Positions 45,393-60,841 of a stretch of DNA of 64,000 nt are shown here, one piece after another; position 1 is the stretch's first letter, and each line of letters starts with the position of its first letter. This stretch comes from Adiantum capillus-veneris (taxonomy: Eukaryota > Streptophyta > Polypodiopsida > Polypodiales > Pteridaceae): NCBI GenBank assembly GCA_014529385.2, contig CM043961.1, forward strand, positions 13,838,978 to 13,902,977. The letters are read 5' to 3'. The notes under the pieces were generated by a model that saw only the letters and a program-made list of their open reading frames with translations, had not been told where the DNA came from and searched no databases. A program made the translations under genes and the position numbers.

Positions 45393-46003
45393 TTATGGTT
45401 TCCTCTTTCCGATAGTAGATAAATCTATTTCAATGGGTTTTCCTACATCAAGGACATCTGTAAAATTGGTAAGACGAAGACCCTGGAGTCTAGTATTCTT
45501 AGGATTATGAAACTTGACACGAATCGAGCTACCTTGACCTCTTGAGTCATCCCTGCTAGAGCATACTTGACAAGGGTCAAGAAATATTGATAGTACAATT
45601 CCAGATCTCTGGTTCCTTGAGTGCAATCAAGAAACTCATTCATATGGTCTGAATGATAGACTTTGTTCTGATAGTTCTTCTTGAGCTGGGTTTTAAGGTA
45701 ATCCCAATTTGCAGCATTAGGATCAACATTGTTTTCTATGCAATGGTCTCTCCACCAATGCTTGGTTGTTTTCTCTAGTTTGAACTTAGTGTGATAGCTT
45801 TGTTCACTGCTGACCAATGAGCCAAATCAAAGTAGTCATCCATGCACTCAATCCAATCTTCAAGAACTTTGCCTACATCTTTGCCTTCAATTCCTAGGTT
45901 GAGACTTGCAAAGCATAGCATCAATGCCTCTATCAATGATGGTGTGTTAAGGAACAATGGGCGCATTTGCGTTAGCAGCAGCCGCATTTCCTCTAGGAGG
46001 CAT
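45393..46003 (-). pseudogene. Gypsy gag remnant
   Basis: On the - strand a start MPPRGNAAAANANAP at 46,003 leads into capsid-like blocks: GKVLEDWIECMDDYFDLAHW, KFKLEKTTKHWWRDHC, ANWDYLKTQLKKNY, EFLDCTQGTRDLELYYQYFL and MTQEVKVARFVSSF. This is the plant retrotransposon gag fold found in chromoviruses. Pol is absent; the E3 LTR lies just beyond its end. Broken, with several breaks. Confidence 0.7.
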
Positions 46004-46200
46004 GGTAACTTACTGCACCATATTAACCAAGGTCACACTTAGTAAAATATACTAATCCACTCGAAGTCCTTAAATCAAATAGAATAAATAGTTGAAGATA
46101 AGAGGAGAGAGAAATAGGAAAAAGAATGACAAATAAACTAATCCAATTTCTATATCACAAAACCAAAAAGTCTACAAAGTGTCTTCAAAGTTTTTAATAA

Positions 46201-46220
46201 ATCCTAATGGCTCTGATATA
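46201..46220 (-). promoter_or_regulatory. Possible initiator-Met primer site for the gag remnant
   Basis: On the - strand TATATCAGAGCCATTAGG resembles the common plant primer site TGGTATCAGAGCC. It lies about 200 bp upstream of the gag start, and on the + strand TGCACTCAA follows at 46,222, a possible LTR edge. The adjoining sequence, however, looks coding rather than LTR. Confidence 0.35.
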
Positions 46221-46224
46221 ATGC

Positions 46225-48640
46225 ACTCAATAATATCCATTGTGACATACTTCCAACAATGGAGTATAGTTGTCCCATTCCTTGAGTATATCGGATGGGT
46301 GATCCCAATAATCCTTTTTAATCTTTGGTTGAAACATTTCTTCATTGGCGTGTGAGTCATACCATTGTTGATTAAGGAATGTTTTTGATACAGGTACCCC
46401 CATTTTGGTGTGAACAATTGCCTTCTTGTACCCAAAGTAGTCATCGAAGTAAGCAGATTCTCTTGGAAACACATCCGGTGTGTCCCATCCAACTGAGCTC
46501 TGTATATTTGCACAATCTGCAAGGCACTGAGGTCTATTGTAGGCATTATAAAAACTTTTACGTGGCGAGGATTGTAGATTAGTGACTTTCCAAATAAGTC
46601 AAAGAACAACTTCCAAGGTACCGAGCTAAAGGAATTTCGCTCTTTGTTTTCGCATTAACAATCCCATACGTTAAACATGACAATGTCGAAGCATCCCGTA
46701 GCCATTCCTAAGGGAAGTTGTTTCTGGCCATCCATGTTTCCTTTGTCGGTCTTAGGGTAAGTTCATAAGCGTTTATGTACAATATTTGATTAGTGACAAC
46801 AATCTCCTTTCCCAACTTGGATGGTATCCACTCGATACATCCAACAGGCGAGGGTTTATGCTTAGGTGGTCTAAACTCGGGGTTCCTTGCAGTGTAATGA
46901 TACCAAGCTTGGAATGTATTAGGTACAATAAAATCTGTAGACATCAATCTTTTATTCTCTTCCCCATTATGCATAGTAGTGACAAGCCTTTGCACTTTCA
47001 CTCTAGTTTGGAAAGGCTCCTCCACCATAAGGCAGGATAGTATATCCGCCCATATCCCTCGAGGTAAGATGTCAGTCATCTACACACACACCCCATCACT
47101 CAAGTTAGTTAGAATGATAACCAAGACTCAAAGTCAAATAATATATCCTCAAAACAATATGATATCAAATTTTTATAACGGCAGAAGCCCAAAGAGGTAC
47201 ATGGTGTTTCTAGGGAGATACATAAATATGAAAGGGTCCTATGAATCAATTCTTGGTTCCTACAACCAAGGTCCTACCCTATATTTGTTCACATCTCGAG
47301 TATCAAATTTTAGCACCGCAACTTGTGCATTGAAATTAACGTCTTCCTTTTCGTACCATTCCTCTCCTCGTGATACATCCGTGGGTGGTAATCCATTAGA
47401 GCAGTTTACATGAGCATGCCGTTCATTTACATCACCTCTGTAGAGATATCTACTCGAGTTCATTGCCATTGGTTGTGCTTGAGAAAAGTCACTGATGCAC
47501 CTTGCCTTCTCGTAGTCATCCTCTAGTCATCAAAGGTAACGGTGACATTGTGAGGGTTGTATTTGAGAATAGGTCCATAGACTCTATTGAACCAATCGTG
47601 GGGTATATAATAGAATCGGTTTCTGCCATTTGACTTCTTCCACACTCTGATTATGACCTTCTAAAAAAATTCGTATCTTTGGTTTAGCATAAGGGCCTTC
47701 CTACTAAGTATGAGTTCTTGACTTGGTATGTCCAAAAGAGAACATAGATTAGGGTAAAGAATATATCCTTGCACTTTAACATCGCCTTCTTGGATCTTTT
47801 CCTTTACCCAAAGCTATGGGTTGGTCATAAACCTATCAAGCACTTGTGTTCGATGTTCAGGATGAGCTTCAACATATAACTCCCATGCTACGTAAGTGTT
47901 TGGTACAAGTTAGTCTCTAGTCCGCTTTGAAACTCAAACCACTTCAACTCCCCAAATGGAGACTCAATCCAACCGCACAATTGACGAAGTCTCTTTGTGC
48001 GAAGTCACTCGGGAGTTCATCTAGATCCATATAAAACAAGACAAGGAGAGAGAAAACTTAGTACACATGTGAACCAAAACTGAGTCTATGCTTGTTTATT
48101 CATCAAAATTTGATTTTTATGACTTCTTTACAATATTATGGGTGTCTCGAAGCTAGTTCTATAAATATTCTTTTAACTCTCATGACAAGGTATTCTCTCA
48201 GATCTCCCACGCAACAACGTGGTCTGTAGTTATCTTCTAGATTTCTTTTCCTATGAAAGCTGCAAGATCTTCAAACTTCTTAGCAACTTCGGTAATCCTT
48301 AACATTTGGGAGTGCATTGACAAGCTGTAGAACATGTCTTCTACGCCTAACCATATTCTGAAGTTGAAGTCGCCTGAGGTTGGTAAGTCAATCTCTTGGC
48401 CTGCCGCCGTCAATATAGATAAAGAATTGATGGAAGGGTTCTTGGTGATGGGTAAGGTTACGATCAACACTCTTCTAGCAAATTGTGCTTCCTGGCATGC
48501 CAAAGACTTTGGTCTCAATTTCTAAGTAAAAGAGTTCATGTTCATCCCTGGACAACCGTGTCGCCATGTTGTTGAACACTATGGTCAAAACCTCATTCCC
48601 CTGGCTAAAGCATTCCAATGTCACTTTGGGAGCCATTTGT
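46225..48640 (-). pseudogene. Unrecognised decayed coding region
   Basis: Protein-like blocks follow one another on the - strand. They start near MAPKVTLECFSQGNEVLTIV (about 48,633). Others include AWELYVEAHPEHRTQVLDRF, FYYIPHDWFNRVYGPILKYN, DILPRGIWADILSCLMVEEP, EENKRLMSTDFIVPNTFQAW and KKDYWDHPSDILKEWDNYTP, ending near 46,227. I know no family with these motifs. The region is flanked by two initiator-Met primer-like sites, so it may belong to an LTR element. Broken, with many breaks. Confidence 0.45.
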
Positions 48641-48881
48641 TACTATGAAACAAACATTCAAAGAAATAACAATTCCGTTGTTGAACACTTCAACCACTTC
48701 ACCACAACTCAACCAAGCACTTCCACTGAAGAAGACAAGTCAAACAAGTACCACCAACCAATGTCAATTATAGATGCATCATGAATACAATATCCTTTCT
48801 CAAAAAACATGCATAAAAGTGCATGATGCATAACTAACCCAACTAGTATCAATCTTTAGGCTATCCCATAACCTTAAGCAT

Positions 48882-48901
48882 TGGCTTTGATACTACCAAG
48901 T
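48882..48901 (-). promoter_or_regulatory. Possible LTR edge and initiator-Met-like primer site
   Basis: On the - strand the sequence reads CTTGGTAGTATCAAAGCCAA right after a candidate LTR end (CTCTCA). On the + strand the LTR would start TGAGAGATACCCC at 48,901. The far LTR boundary was not found. Confidence 0.35.
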
Positions 48902-49167
48902 GAGAGATACCCCTCCCCGGGGGTCTATGCACAAAATATACAATTTACACTTTTGTACAATTTTCAATATACATCACGGTTGCAGAAGAATTTTTATAGG
49001 GGAGGAGCTCTCAACGCCCAACCAAGCACGAAGTTTAGGCCATGAGCCGGATTGCATCCAGAGGCACCTAGTGACTAGTTCTACCCTTGAATGGGTGTTA
49101 TGAATGAAAGCGTACTCAAGAAATATATAACATTGTGGAGGGTGAATATATGTGTACACCATGTTGC

Positions 49168-51446
<2,279 letters not shown>

Positions 51447-52322
51447 TGTTGGCGGGTACGCCTTGACGGACGTCAGCACAGCGAGAACTCACCTAACAAG
51501 GACAAAGATCGACCCGCACGCGCGTGGAAGCAAGCATAGGGTGTCAATCTACACTCGACCGACTCTCGACTAATTCCTACAGAGGTCTCTACCTAATGTC
51601 TAAGCTACAGCCTTCAGGAGTGCATAAGAGGAGATTTCCTACAACGCTTCCAAGAGCTAAATACCCATAAAATGGTCTTGAAATTCCACATAGCTTGAAG
51701 GAGACCCTACTAACACCAAGAGGTCGCTCTCCCTAAGGTCTATGAACCAAAATCCCAACCCTAAACACCCGGTGCAAAATCACGTAGGATGTCTCGTCGA
51801 AATTTGCGGGTCGTTGTTTCCAAAAACTCAAGTGCCTAATGTGTATCTCTACTCAATGCGAACATGTGGATATGTTGAAATGCAAAAACCAATATTGTAT
51901 GCTCACCGAATCACCAGATGAAGCCGATGATTTTGCGTGTAGGTATTGGCGTGTAGCTCTCGTCGGGGTCAACACGCTACACTTCTCTGCACTCGATTCT
52001 CACCACCGGTGCGCGTGTAGCATCAAGATGAAGCTCTCACTCTCTCTGGTACATAATACGCTCACTCACGGATAGAAATTTTTTAAAATGACGAAGGTTT
52101 TTTTATTAAGGTCAAAAGTGGTATAAATACCTTACAATCTCAAACCCTAATGTTCCAATTTAACCATCTACTCAATCTAAATGTCAAAAATGGGATACAA
52201 TCTGGAAACTTCTGTAAGCCCCAATATTTACAAAGGTGAAATGCCAGTTTTTCTCAATAAATGAATAATTACAAAAAAATAAAATTCCGCCGAGCTGCGT
52301 AGGGTGTGTCCAACCGCTAACA
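51447..52322 (-). repeat. M2 3' LTR (876 bp)
   Basis: On the + strand it starts TGTTGGCGGG and ends CGCTAACA, matching M1 15,854-16,792 in order throughout. It contains the half palindrome CACGTAGGATGTCTCGTCGA at about 51,781. Confidence 0.85.
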
Positions 52323-52340
52323 CTCCCCCCCTCCTTGTTC
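52323..52340 (-). promoter_or_regulatory. M2 polypurine tract
   Basis: CTCCCCCCCTCC on the + strand, purine-rich on the - strand, directly inside the LTR as in M1. Confidence 0.7.
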
Positions 52341-52374
52341 ATGTCGTCCCCGACATGGCTGTTGAGCTACTTCT

Positions 52375-55300
52375 TCAGCGTAGGCTTTCTCTCATCTTGA
52401 GAAGAGACTCATATCTCGCATGTTGAGCTAGATGTGTCGGGCCAAATATATCTGTGCTGATTGTGAAGAAGCCGGTGTAGAAGGCTTCTTCAAAGGCCTT
52501 GAGGTGATAAGATGGCAAAAACATAATCCTTTGATACAATGCATGTATCACCTCATGAGAAGGCTGACCAGACAGATCGTATACACATTGGTATGTATCT
52601 TGAAGGAAGAAGATACTGTCTGTTGCTTGGTCTAGTTTGAATGTTTCAAAGACTACCAAAAGGGTTTTACAAATCTTTCTCATCATGATGCAAGATAGTT
52701 CAGGCGAGCCAGTGAACTATTTGATGGCACCCGTTAGGGTTTTCACCATGTATTGCTCACTTATTATCTCACCTGCCTTTGAGCCTGACAGCTTCGGGTA
52801 ATTCAACCCAGTAGGTTGGCTTCTCTGCAGCAGCTCGTGGGCTTTCCATGTCCTCATCCTTGGTAGCCGACAGAAACTGAGGTTATCTCTGATCACTTTA
52901 GGTGCCTCTACCAGATGGATTAGATATTGAGGATACTTTGTCAGCCATGCCTTTCTCCACCTGGGCTGAGAGTCTACTATCAGCTTGACCCCTTCAAGTT
53001 TGGAGATGTCTGCTTTGTACATTGGCACTGTTGGCTCCTCTCTAATCCACTTGTTGATCATGGAAGCTTCATATTTCAGCAGAGGATATGGGAGAGAGGG
53101 TTGTAGCCATTCATGCCGAAGGTTGCTGGCATCTATCTTCTGAATAGTCATTGATTTAAAGACCCTCTGCTCCCATTCCAAGGCTTCTTTGACTGTGTCT
53201 CTGACTGCCACTTCTATGGCCATTTGCAACTTCTCTTCTTCTTATTGTGTCAGATCTTGTGGCTCTTGTGAGGGTCCCACAAGGGTTTCCTCTTGTATGG
53301 TGGTGTCCACGGGATTTGACACATTCTCTAGGTTGATGCCCTCCATGGCTACTGGCCCAGTGCTAAATTGCTGCTCTTCTGTTTGCTGCTGGCCTTTTAG
53401 CTCTTCTATCTGCTTTTGATGTGTCTTATTTTCTTCTTCCACTTGCTCTCCCATATTCACAAGGAGGTCGTTCAGATCGGTATTTATCTTTTCCGCCTCT
53501 TTGAGCTTTCTCTTGATGGCTTCTACCTCATTCTTCATGGCCTGATTTTCTTCTTCTAGGCGGTTTTGCATGACCAATGACCCCTTGTCCAGCATCAGCC
53601 TTTGCCACTTCTCCAATGTTAACTCCTTTTGGAGCTCGTTCATTTGTTCTTCATAAAAATCACTCTCTGAAGGAGCGTGAGTTGATCTAGTAGCTTTGAC
53701 TTTGGCAGGAGATGCCCGCTGCCTTTGGATGGTTTGATCTTTGAATTTAATCTCGTCTTTTAGCTCGATGACCTCATCCTGGCTTGCTTCATGCTCGATC
53801 TCTACCTTCTCTTTAGCATTCCTAAGGGCTTCCACCTCCTTGGATTCTTCAGCAAGTTGTAGGGTTAGGTTGTCCCTTTCCCTCTCTGCCTTTGTCAATG
53901 ACTTGCTGATTTTCCTGTATTTTTCTTCATCTCTTTGAAGCTTGTTTTCTGCTGCCTGATTCTCTCGTTCCATCTCCTGGCATCTTTGTAATGCCACATC
54001 CAAACTAGCTTGTATCTTTGTTTGTTTCTCTATCTGCTCTTGGCTTTGTTTTTGTAGTGTGCCTACTTCAGCCGTGATCTGAACTTCAATGGTTTTGACA
54101 TTAGCAATCTCTTTCTCTGTGGCCAATGATTTTGCCCTAAGCCCGGTTAGCTTGTTCATCACCACATCCCAGTCATTGGTGGGTGGCTGTAGGTCCACTA
54201 TATCAGTGGCCATCTCTTTCAGTTCTACTAAACGTAGGCTCTGCATCTGTTCTTTGGGCCTTGTGCTTGCCAACTCAAAGGCCATAGTGGCTACCTCTTC
54301 TCGTGAATAACCCGCACTTAGTAGATCAAGAAATGTGCTAAAATTTCTTTCCTCTGGCTCTGGCTGCTCCTCTTTGGGCTTAGCTTCTTCTTTCTGTTCT
54401 TCCCCTTTGGTCTTCTCTTGCTTGGAGTCTTCTTGATCGTCCTTTGGGTTTGTGGAGGGATAAGAGGAGGTGGTGATGGCGGTGGGCTGGACTCCTTGCT
54501 TGACGGTGGAGTTGCTGGCTTCTTCTTGAAGTCCCTGTCCGCCTTTGTCTTTCTCTCTCTCTCTTGGCCTTACTGCTCTTCTAGTAGTTGCCATCGTACT
54601 TTGTCCACTTCTTCTTCTGTGAAAGGAACATTCGGAATATTTTCCATTGTAGCATCTAAAATTTCAAAATTCTTGATGTAGTCTTCAAATCGATCTCTGT
54701 GCACCCTTCGGGATGATCCGGACATGGCTTCTAGTGAGGGCTTCCACAACTCTCTTAGATCTCCCTTGAGGGCTCTTTCGGCTCTGAAGCTTTCCATTAG
54801 CCGCTCTAGCCTCGTTGCTTTTTGTGATTTGGTCTCCTTGATCGGCACTTGTACACTTTCCTTCTTCCCCTTCGTTGACTCTGGTGGCTTTTCCAGCACG
54901 GTCTCTAACCGGCGCTTTAAACGTGTTGCTACTCTGGGTGCCCTTGGAGGTTCTTCTTCTTTATCTTCTTTGAGCTTTATCCAGTCATTCTGTGATGGAG
55001 GTTCAAGCCAGTTTCCCTTGGCATGCAGTGCTCCATAAACCACTTTCGTTATCATCTCACCCGGCACAATGTAGGTAGGATTTTTGTTGACCATCTTCAC
55101 CAGGTTGTCATGGATATAAGGAGCATAATTTATCACCTTTGGCTTGCTCTTCTACATTGCCCAGGTGAAGGTGGTAGCAATTGCTCCAGGTGGCACTCTG
55201 TACTTTTGTGGCCACTTTGTACACATGTGGAAGTACTGGTTGTAGAGTTGGCTCATGACCGCCACTTTTGGGTTTGCAATATCCTCAAAAGTGTAGTTGT

Positions 55301-55799
55301 TCTTCTTTTCTAAGTATACCTTGACTTCATCGCTTCTCTTGGTCACACTATCTCCTTTGTTGGAGATGTCTAGTGCAGCTGCCACCACTCTCTCTGTGAC
55401 GACAATCATGGTGTCTGGCTTGCCCTGCAGATCAGTGACTATGGCCACTGCATCTTCTTTGATAGTGGTCACAAGCTCCCACACTCTTTTGATGTCAATT
55501 CTCGCTAGCAAAGCTTCAAAGTAATTATGTAGGTCCAGCTTTTCTAGGTAGTCTCCCATTTTGCTTCTGACAAACTCATTGAGCTCCCGTGGTATCATGG
55601 GTAGCTCTACTGCATTTCCTTTAGGATCTTTGAACATGCCTTGGTAGATCTTCAAGTCATTGGACTATAGAAAATCATCTTGAATCCATATGTTGGTTGG
55701 CTTCAGGGTTCCTTCTGGGATGACAAACGGCTCTACTTCTTCCAGGTAGTCTTTTATTTTCATCCTCTTCTTCTTTGCTGGTGATTTTGCGGCTGCCAT
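52375..55799 (-). pseudogene. M2 3' ORF: large coiled-coil protein of unknown function
   Basis: Homologue of the M1 3' ORF, starting at 55,799 and ending about 50 bp from the polypurine tract. Same three regions: globular N-terminus (LPMIPRELNEFVRSKMGDYL, QLYNQYFHMCTKWPQKYR, YIVPGEMITKVVYGALHAKG), linker plus long coiled coil (heptad-rich, about 300 residues), and conserved C-terminus (EWEQRVFKSMTIQKIDASNL, LTKYPQYLIHLVEAP, LPSYHLKAFEEAFYTGFF). The ends are better conserved between copies than the linker. About four breaks. Confidence 0.75.
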
Positions 55800-58583
55800 A
55801 GATCCCGTTGCACTCAGTAGTCCGAAGTTAGCGTTTTTTCCATATGAGCCGAGAGATTGAGTTCTAACTATCCAAATGACTCGAAAATTGAAAATAAAAC
55901 TTAAAAGGAACTTGGGAAACCATGCATGTGCTCACAGTATCATTCTGGCCAAAATTTATCATTTAGACATCCTACGCGCAGGATGTCTATTTCATCAGTT
56001 TTGGGTGAAACTTGGCAAGCTAGTGGCCCTTGGCCTGTGCAACATGGCTATGTGATTGGAATTAGGTTTGGGCATCAAAAAGTGCATTTTTGGGCAGATT
56101 CAGGCTTTAGGCTCACAAATTGGGTAGGATGTCCACAACAGGTGGAAAATGATATTCAAATGGATTGAAACTTGATATATGAGCTTCTTGCACCATGGTA
56201 ATGGCTTTCATGAGGTCATTTTTTGCACAGTAGGTCAAAATCATGCTGGAGACATCCTACGTGTAGGATATCTATTTCATCAAAATTACTTGAGATTGGT
56301 TCTGTGGGTAGCTCTTGGCATGTGGAACATGGCCCTACTCTTGGATTTTGATTTTGAAATTGGTGTTGGTAAGAGCATGTGTAGTGTTTTTAGGCTCAAA
56401 AAGTGCATCTTGGAGGTGTTGGGGGCCAAATGTTATGGGAATGTCTTGAAACTTGATATATGAGCTCATGAAAGTGTCATAAAGAGATCTGGAGTTGAAA
56501 AATACCATATTGGGGCCAAAAATGTCATTTAGACATCCTACGTGTAGGATGTCTATTTCATCCTTTTTCACTTGTGACCACACATATAGCTTGGCAATGT
56601 GCTCATAAGTGTATTGTGCAAGTTTCATGTAATTTGGACAAGTTTTGGTAGGTCTAGGACCCATTATTGCCTCTATGCTCTGACTTTGCGTTTTGTCATG
56701 CATATGAGGTCAACTTTTGTCTAAATGTGATGAAACTTGGTGGCTAGCTTGTACAAGCTATTCAGAAGATGTGTGTGATGAGAAATGTTAGGTTTGGTGC
56801 CAGATTTGGCTTTGAGACATCCTACGCATAGGATGTCTCCTGATGAAATTTTCATTGGAAGTACTACTGGTGCCTGCCCTGAGCCCCCTTGAGTCCCTTT
56901 TAAGCATTATTTCAACAAAAAGTCAAATTGATAGAGAGAAACTCCCTGTGTGGATTTCAGAGCCTTCGATCCGTTTTCTGACTCTTGGAGTGCTTTTCGG
57001 TGATGAAATTTCTTGATGTTGGTCTCTATAGCTTCCCGATCCCTTGGGGATCCTTGCCATATGGTCTTTGTCGACCTTGGCTTCACCGGAGCTCCGTTTG
57101 GCAATTTGTCACTCTAGAAGCATCCGTGGTTGTGTTTACATGTCTTCGATGACTTGCGGTGGTCTACCACCATAGGACTTCGTTGTTGATGGTCTAGGAA
57201 AGCCGCTCTTGAAGTTTGGTGGCAAACGGACATGCGGTTTGGCCGTGAGAGCTATTTGACGCTTTGTGTGTTGATGCCATTTCTGAAGTTTAGTGCCGCT
57301 TTGGGTCACCGTATGGTCATGTGGGCTATATAGACTTGTCCAGCATGTCGAGATGCTCCTACCCATGAGTTTTGGTAGCATTTGGGCGCCTTTCCACCGA
57401 TTTCCCATTTGGTGGCCTCTTGCGGGGTTCTAGGAATTAGGTTTTTTTTCGATGGTTTTCTACTACCTTTGGGCATTCCAAAGTGGTCTCCTATGCTAGG
57501 GTAAGCTGCTGATGAAGTGTCATCGCTTTTGGGTTAGGCGTTAGGTGGCCACTTCTACTTGTAGGTCTCTACTGCTCGCGACAAAACAACAAACATGCGC
57601 GAAAAGCTCAAGGAGTGAGCCTACCTTTGATGTCTGGAGCCTGTCGGGTGGTCGTGCACATCTTAGAAGCCGTTGGAAGTTCCGTTCGCTCTAGGTGGCA
57701 GGAGCTCTCTCTCAAAAGGCAATAGTGAAAATGAGCTTAAAATGAAGTGAAAATTTCTTATAATGGGGGTCCCCGAACCACTTTCCATGAAATTTGACAT
57801 GTGCTCCCAACTTCTTGCTAGATGCGATTTAGGCTCAAAAATTTCTTGATTTGGACTCCATTTGCCCAGTTTACGAGAAATTTGACGTTTCGGTCAAAAT
57901 CTGGCCAAAACACGCTTTCCGCTCCATTCACATAATTGCACCCCCATTGTACCATAGGTTGTCCTATAGTCACTGATCATCCCCATATTTTTGTTTTTCA
58001 TTACGACCGTTTTTCACTTGCTTTTTGTATTTTTGAAGTTTTTCTGCCAAAAATTAGTAAAATTAAAAGGAAAATAGCAAATTAAACCCAAAAAATCCCC
58101 AAAAATCATAATAATTAAAAAACATCACCGCAAAATACTATATACACTCACCTGCAATTTTTATGGCCAGATTTCTCCGTTTTTTCGATATGTTGCCCGA
58201 AAAATGGCTATTTTTACCTATATACACACACCTAGGGGCTTGATTTGGCGTTTGGCCCCATATACTTGTAGATTCATGCTGTATAAGGGCATATGTACTT
58301 GGGTTAGTCCAAAAAATTTCGCAATCAAACGACAACCCTTTAAAATAGTCAAAAAACATGCCCTTTTTTGCTCTTTTTTTCCATTGGGTCCGCATTTGAG
58401 AATGCCTCTCTCCCACCTAGCCGAAGTCCTCCTGGACAACAAGGTATCGCCTCGGTGTATGTGCCGTGCATGGGTTAAAAATTGTGCTAATGCTCGGCCG
58501 TGTAATGTGGCCCTATATGATGCATACTCGGTCAATGCATTAAAAAATTAATGTTGTGCAAGAGGAGGGTATAAGCAATATGC
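55800..58583 (-). other. M2 internal non-coding spacer
   Basis: Matches the M1 spacer in order and length. No coding motif was seen. The block 58,135-58,370 is nearly identical to M1 22,640-22,860. Confidence 0.6.
55910..56840 (-). repeat. Tandem array of ~285 bp units with palindromes (M2)
   Basis: Four sites at 55,966-55,987, 56,251-56,272, 56,532-56,553 and 56,816-56,837, spaced 285, 281 and 284 bp. Each matches the M1 palindrome with one or two substitutions. Flanking unit sequence (TCATTTTTTGCACAG, AACTTGATATATGAGCT) repeats as in M1. Confidence 0.9.
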
Positions 58584-59870
58584 TTATTGGCATTCGCCGT
58601 CGAGGTTTCCTGTTTGTTGTTGATTTGGGTGACAGATTTTCTTTGCAAGTAAAAGTTGTAACTCTATCGCTCTTTGTTTGATCGTCTTACTTGCAAAAGT
58701 TGCTTGGTTTGCCGCTATTGTCGATATGGCCGTGGTTGTCTCCTTGGAGAGAATTTTTGTGGCGGAATTGGCCATAGACTTTGTCTCTTTTCCTTTCCAT
58801 TTGTAGCTTTGCTTTGTAGGTTTTTGTAGGTTTATTGCTACTTCCGCAGTTGTTAGTGTTTTGCTACTGATTGGCACCCACATAGATCGGTTTTACCGTT
58901 TTTTTATGTTGTGTGTGGCTGCATTCCGATTTTGCTTGTACTGAAGGGAGTTCCTGTTGCTTCGGTTTCGGGATCCAAATGTGAGTCGCACTTAAGTTGT
59001 TACTGAGTATTCTTTTGGGGATCCATATCTGTTTTATTCCCATGGTTTTTGGTTGAACTGCATGCTTCTGTTGTATTTTGGTTTGTCTGCCATGTCACCT
59101 CTATCCTTCCGCACCCATACTTGTGTTTTGCATGTTGCTAACTTTGATCTTTTCACTTCGGTCGGTGTTTTCATATGTTTGTAGTGAACATGGTTGGCAG
59201 TTCCCTGTTTGTTTGCCATGGGTATGGTGTTGTTCTTTAGTGGGACCCATTATTTTGGTTCTTTCTCCAGTGACTGTGTTGCTGCCATCTGGTTCTTGCG
59301 GTGTTGCTGAGCAAAGGCTACCACCTGTTGTTCTTGTGCATGCTGAATCTTGACTGCATCCGCATTCCAATCTATCTGCACATTATACTCTTTTTGCCAA
59401 GATTGTCCCAACAACATGGGGTGTTGTGTGCTTTCATCCTCAACCACATAAAACTTGTGTGGGTAAATAAATTGTTGTACTTGTACATGCATTATAATCC
59501 AGCCCAATGTTTTTAGCAAATGTGATGTACTACTTTCTAGCACTTGTGGAGTAGGATGTAGTTGACCTTTTTGCTTGAGCTGTTTGTATAAAATGTAAGA
59601 GATTAGATTTGCTTGAGCTCCCAAATCAAGCAATGCCATCGATTCAACTTGATTGCTATCCACTTTGATTGCAATTATTGGTTGCACTGTGTCTTCATAA
59701 AAAATTGTTAGTCGAATAGAATTTATTCGCAACGGTGATCAACATTGTTGTTGTTGTCGTAGAAGCTTTCTTTTTGCAGTGCGTTCTTTTGCTTCTGCTT
59801 GGGCTTCTTCACGAGCCCTCTGTTTCTCCTTCATCCATTGTTTTTCTTGATGGATTTGTTGAAGCATATC
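58584..59870 (-). pseudogene. M2 retropepsin-like domain and W-x-P-K tail after integrase
   Basis: Retropepsin-like part at 59,270-59,732 (IIAIKVDSNQVESMALL, QANLISYILYKQL, HPMLLGQSWQKEYNVQIDW). The tail carries QVWVRKDR, then IWIPK- and HIWIPK-type motifs and a final MWVPI, as in M1. It follows the integrase C-terminus with a Gln/Arg-rich linker. Broken. Confidence 0.72.
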
Positions 59871-60841
59871 CTATGTTAGTGGTGAATGATATTTCTTTAA
59901 TCGACACCCACTAATCCAATTTGGAATTTCTTTCCCTATTAATGTAGCAAGCTTGACAACTCTGCTTTGTGATAGGTCACTAATCGCAAAGGGTGCCATC
60001 CCTCGATTTTTAAGTTTCTTGGCATGTTGTTTCAAGGTATAAACAAGTACATAATAACCTGTTTTGAATTCTTTCGTGCACACATGCTTGTCAAAAAACT
60101 CTTTTTGTCTTCTCTTTTTAGCATAGATCAAAGCTACGTCTCTCAAGCAAAGTTCATCTAGCGTTTCAAGATCATCTATTCTTGAAGAGAGCTCATGCCC
60201 TGTCCATTCTAAGCGTTTAGCTACTCGTAGATTTGGAATTAAAAACTCTATGGGTAATATATCATTTAGGCCAAAGACCATGTTGTACGGTGTTGTTCCT
60301 ATTGATGTTTTGTAAGCTACCCTGTAAGCCCATAGTGTTGAGTGTAGCTGTTGATCCCTGAGTTTGTTCTTGACTCTGATACAATTTTAGTCAGAACCGT
60401 GCATAGTGTTTTATTTGTGGCCTCAGCTTGCCCATTTGACTGTGGATGATATGGAGCAGCTTTTCTATGTATGACCATGAATTCCTCTAGCAGATATTCA
60501 ATGGCTTCATTAAGAAAATGTGTTCCTCGATCACTGACAATTTCTATTGGTAATCCATATCGTACAAAGACATTCTCATACAAAAATTGTGCAGTGGTTC
60601 TTACGTCTGCTTTTTGTGTTGCCTTGGCTTTCGCCCATTTTGTGAGATAGTCCGTAGCCACAATGATATATTGGGTATGGGTGCGATATGCAGGGGGTGA
60701 AATAGGCCCCACAAAATCAATGCCCCATTTTTCAAATGCCCTTGCTCCCATCATTGGCCGTAGTGGCATCTCATCTCTCTTTATCGGCACCTTGGTGCGC
60801 TGACATGCGTCACAATACTTTACAAACTCCTCAGCATCCAT
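59871..60841 (-). pseudogene. M2 integrase core and C-terminus
   Basis: KWGIDFVGPISPPAYRTHTQ, VATDYLTKWAKAKATQKADV, YGLPIEIVSDRGTHFLNEAI and APYHPQSNGQAEATNKT mark the core. NDILPIEFLIPNLRVAKRLE and TLKQHAKKLKNRGMAPF mark the C-terminal region. It joins the second H2C2 module directly upstream. Confidence 0.88.
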
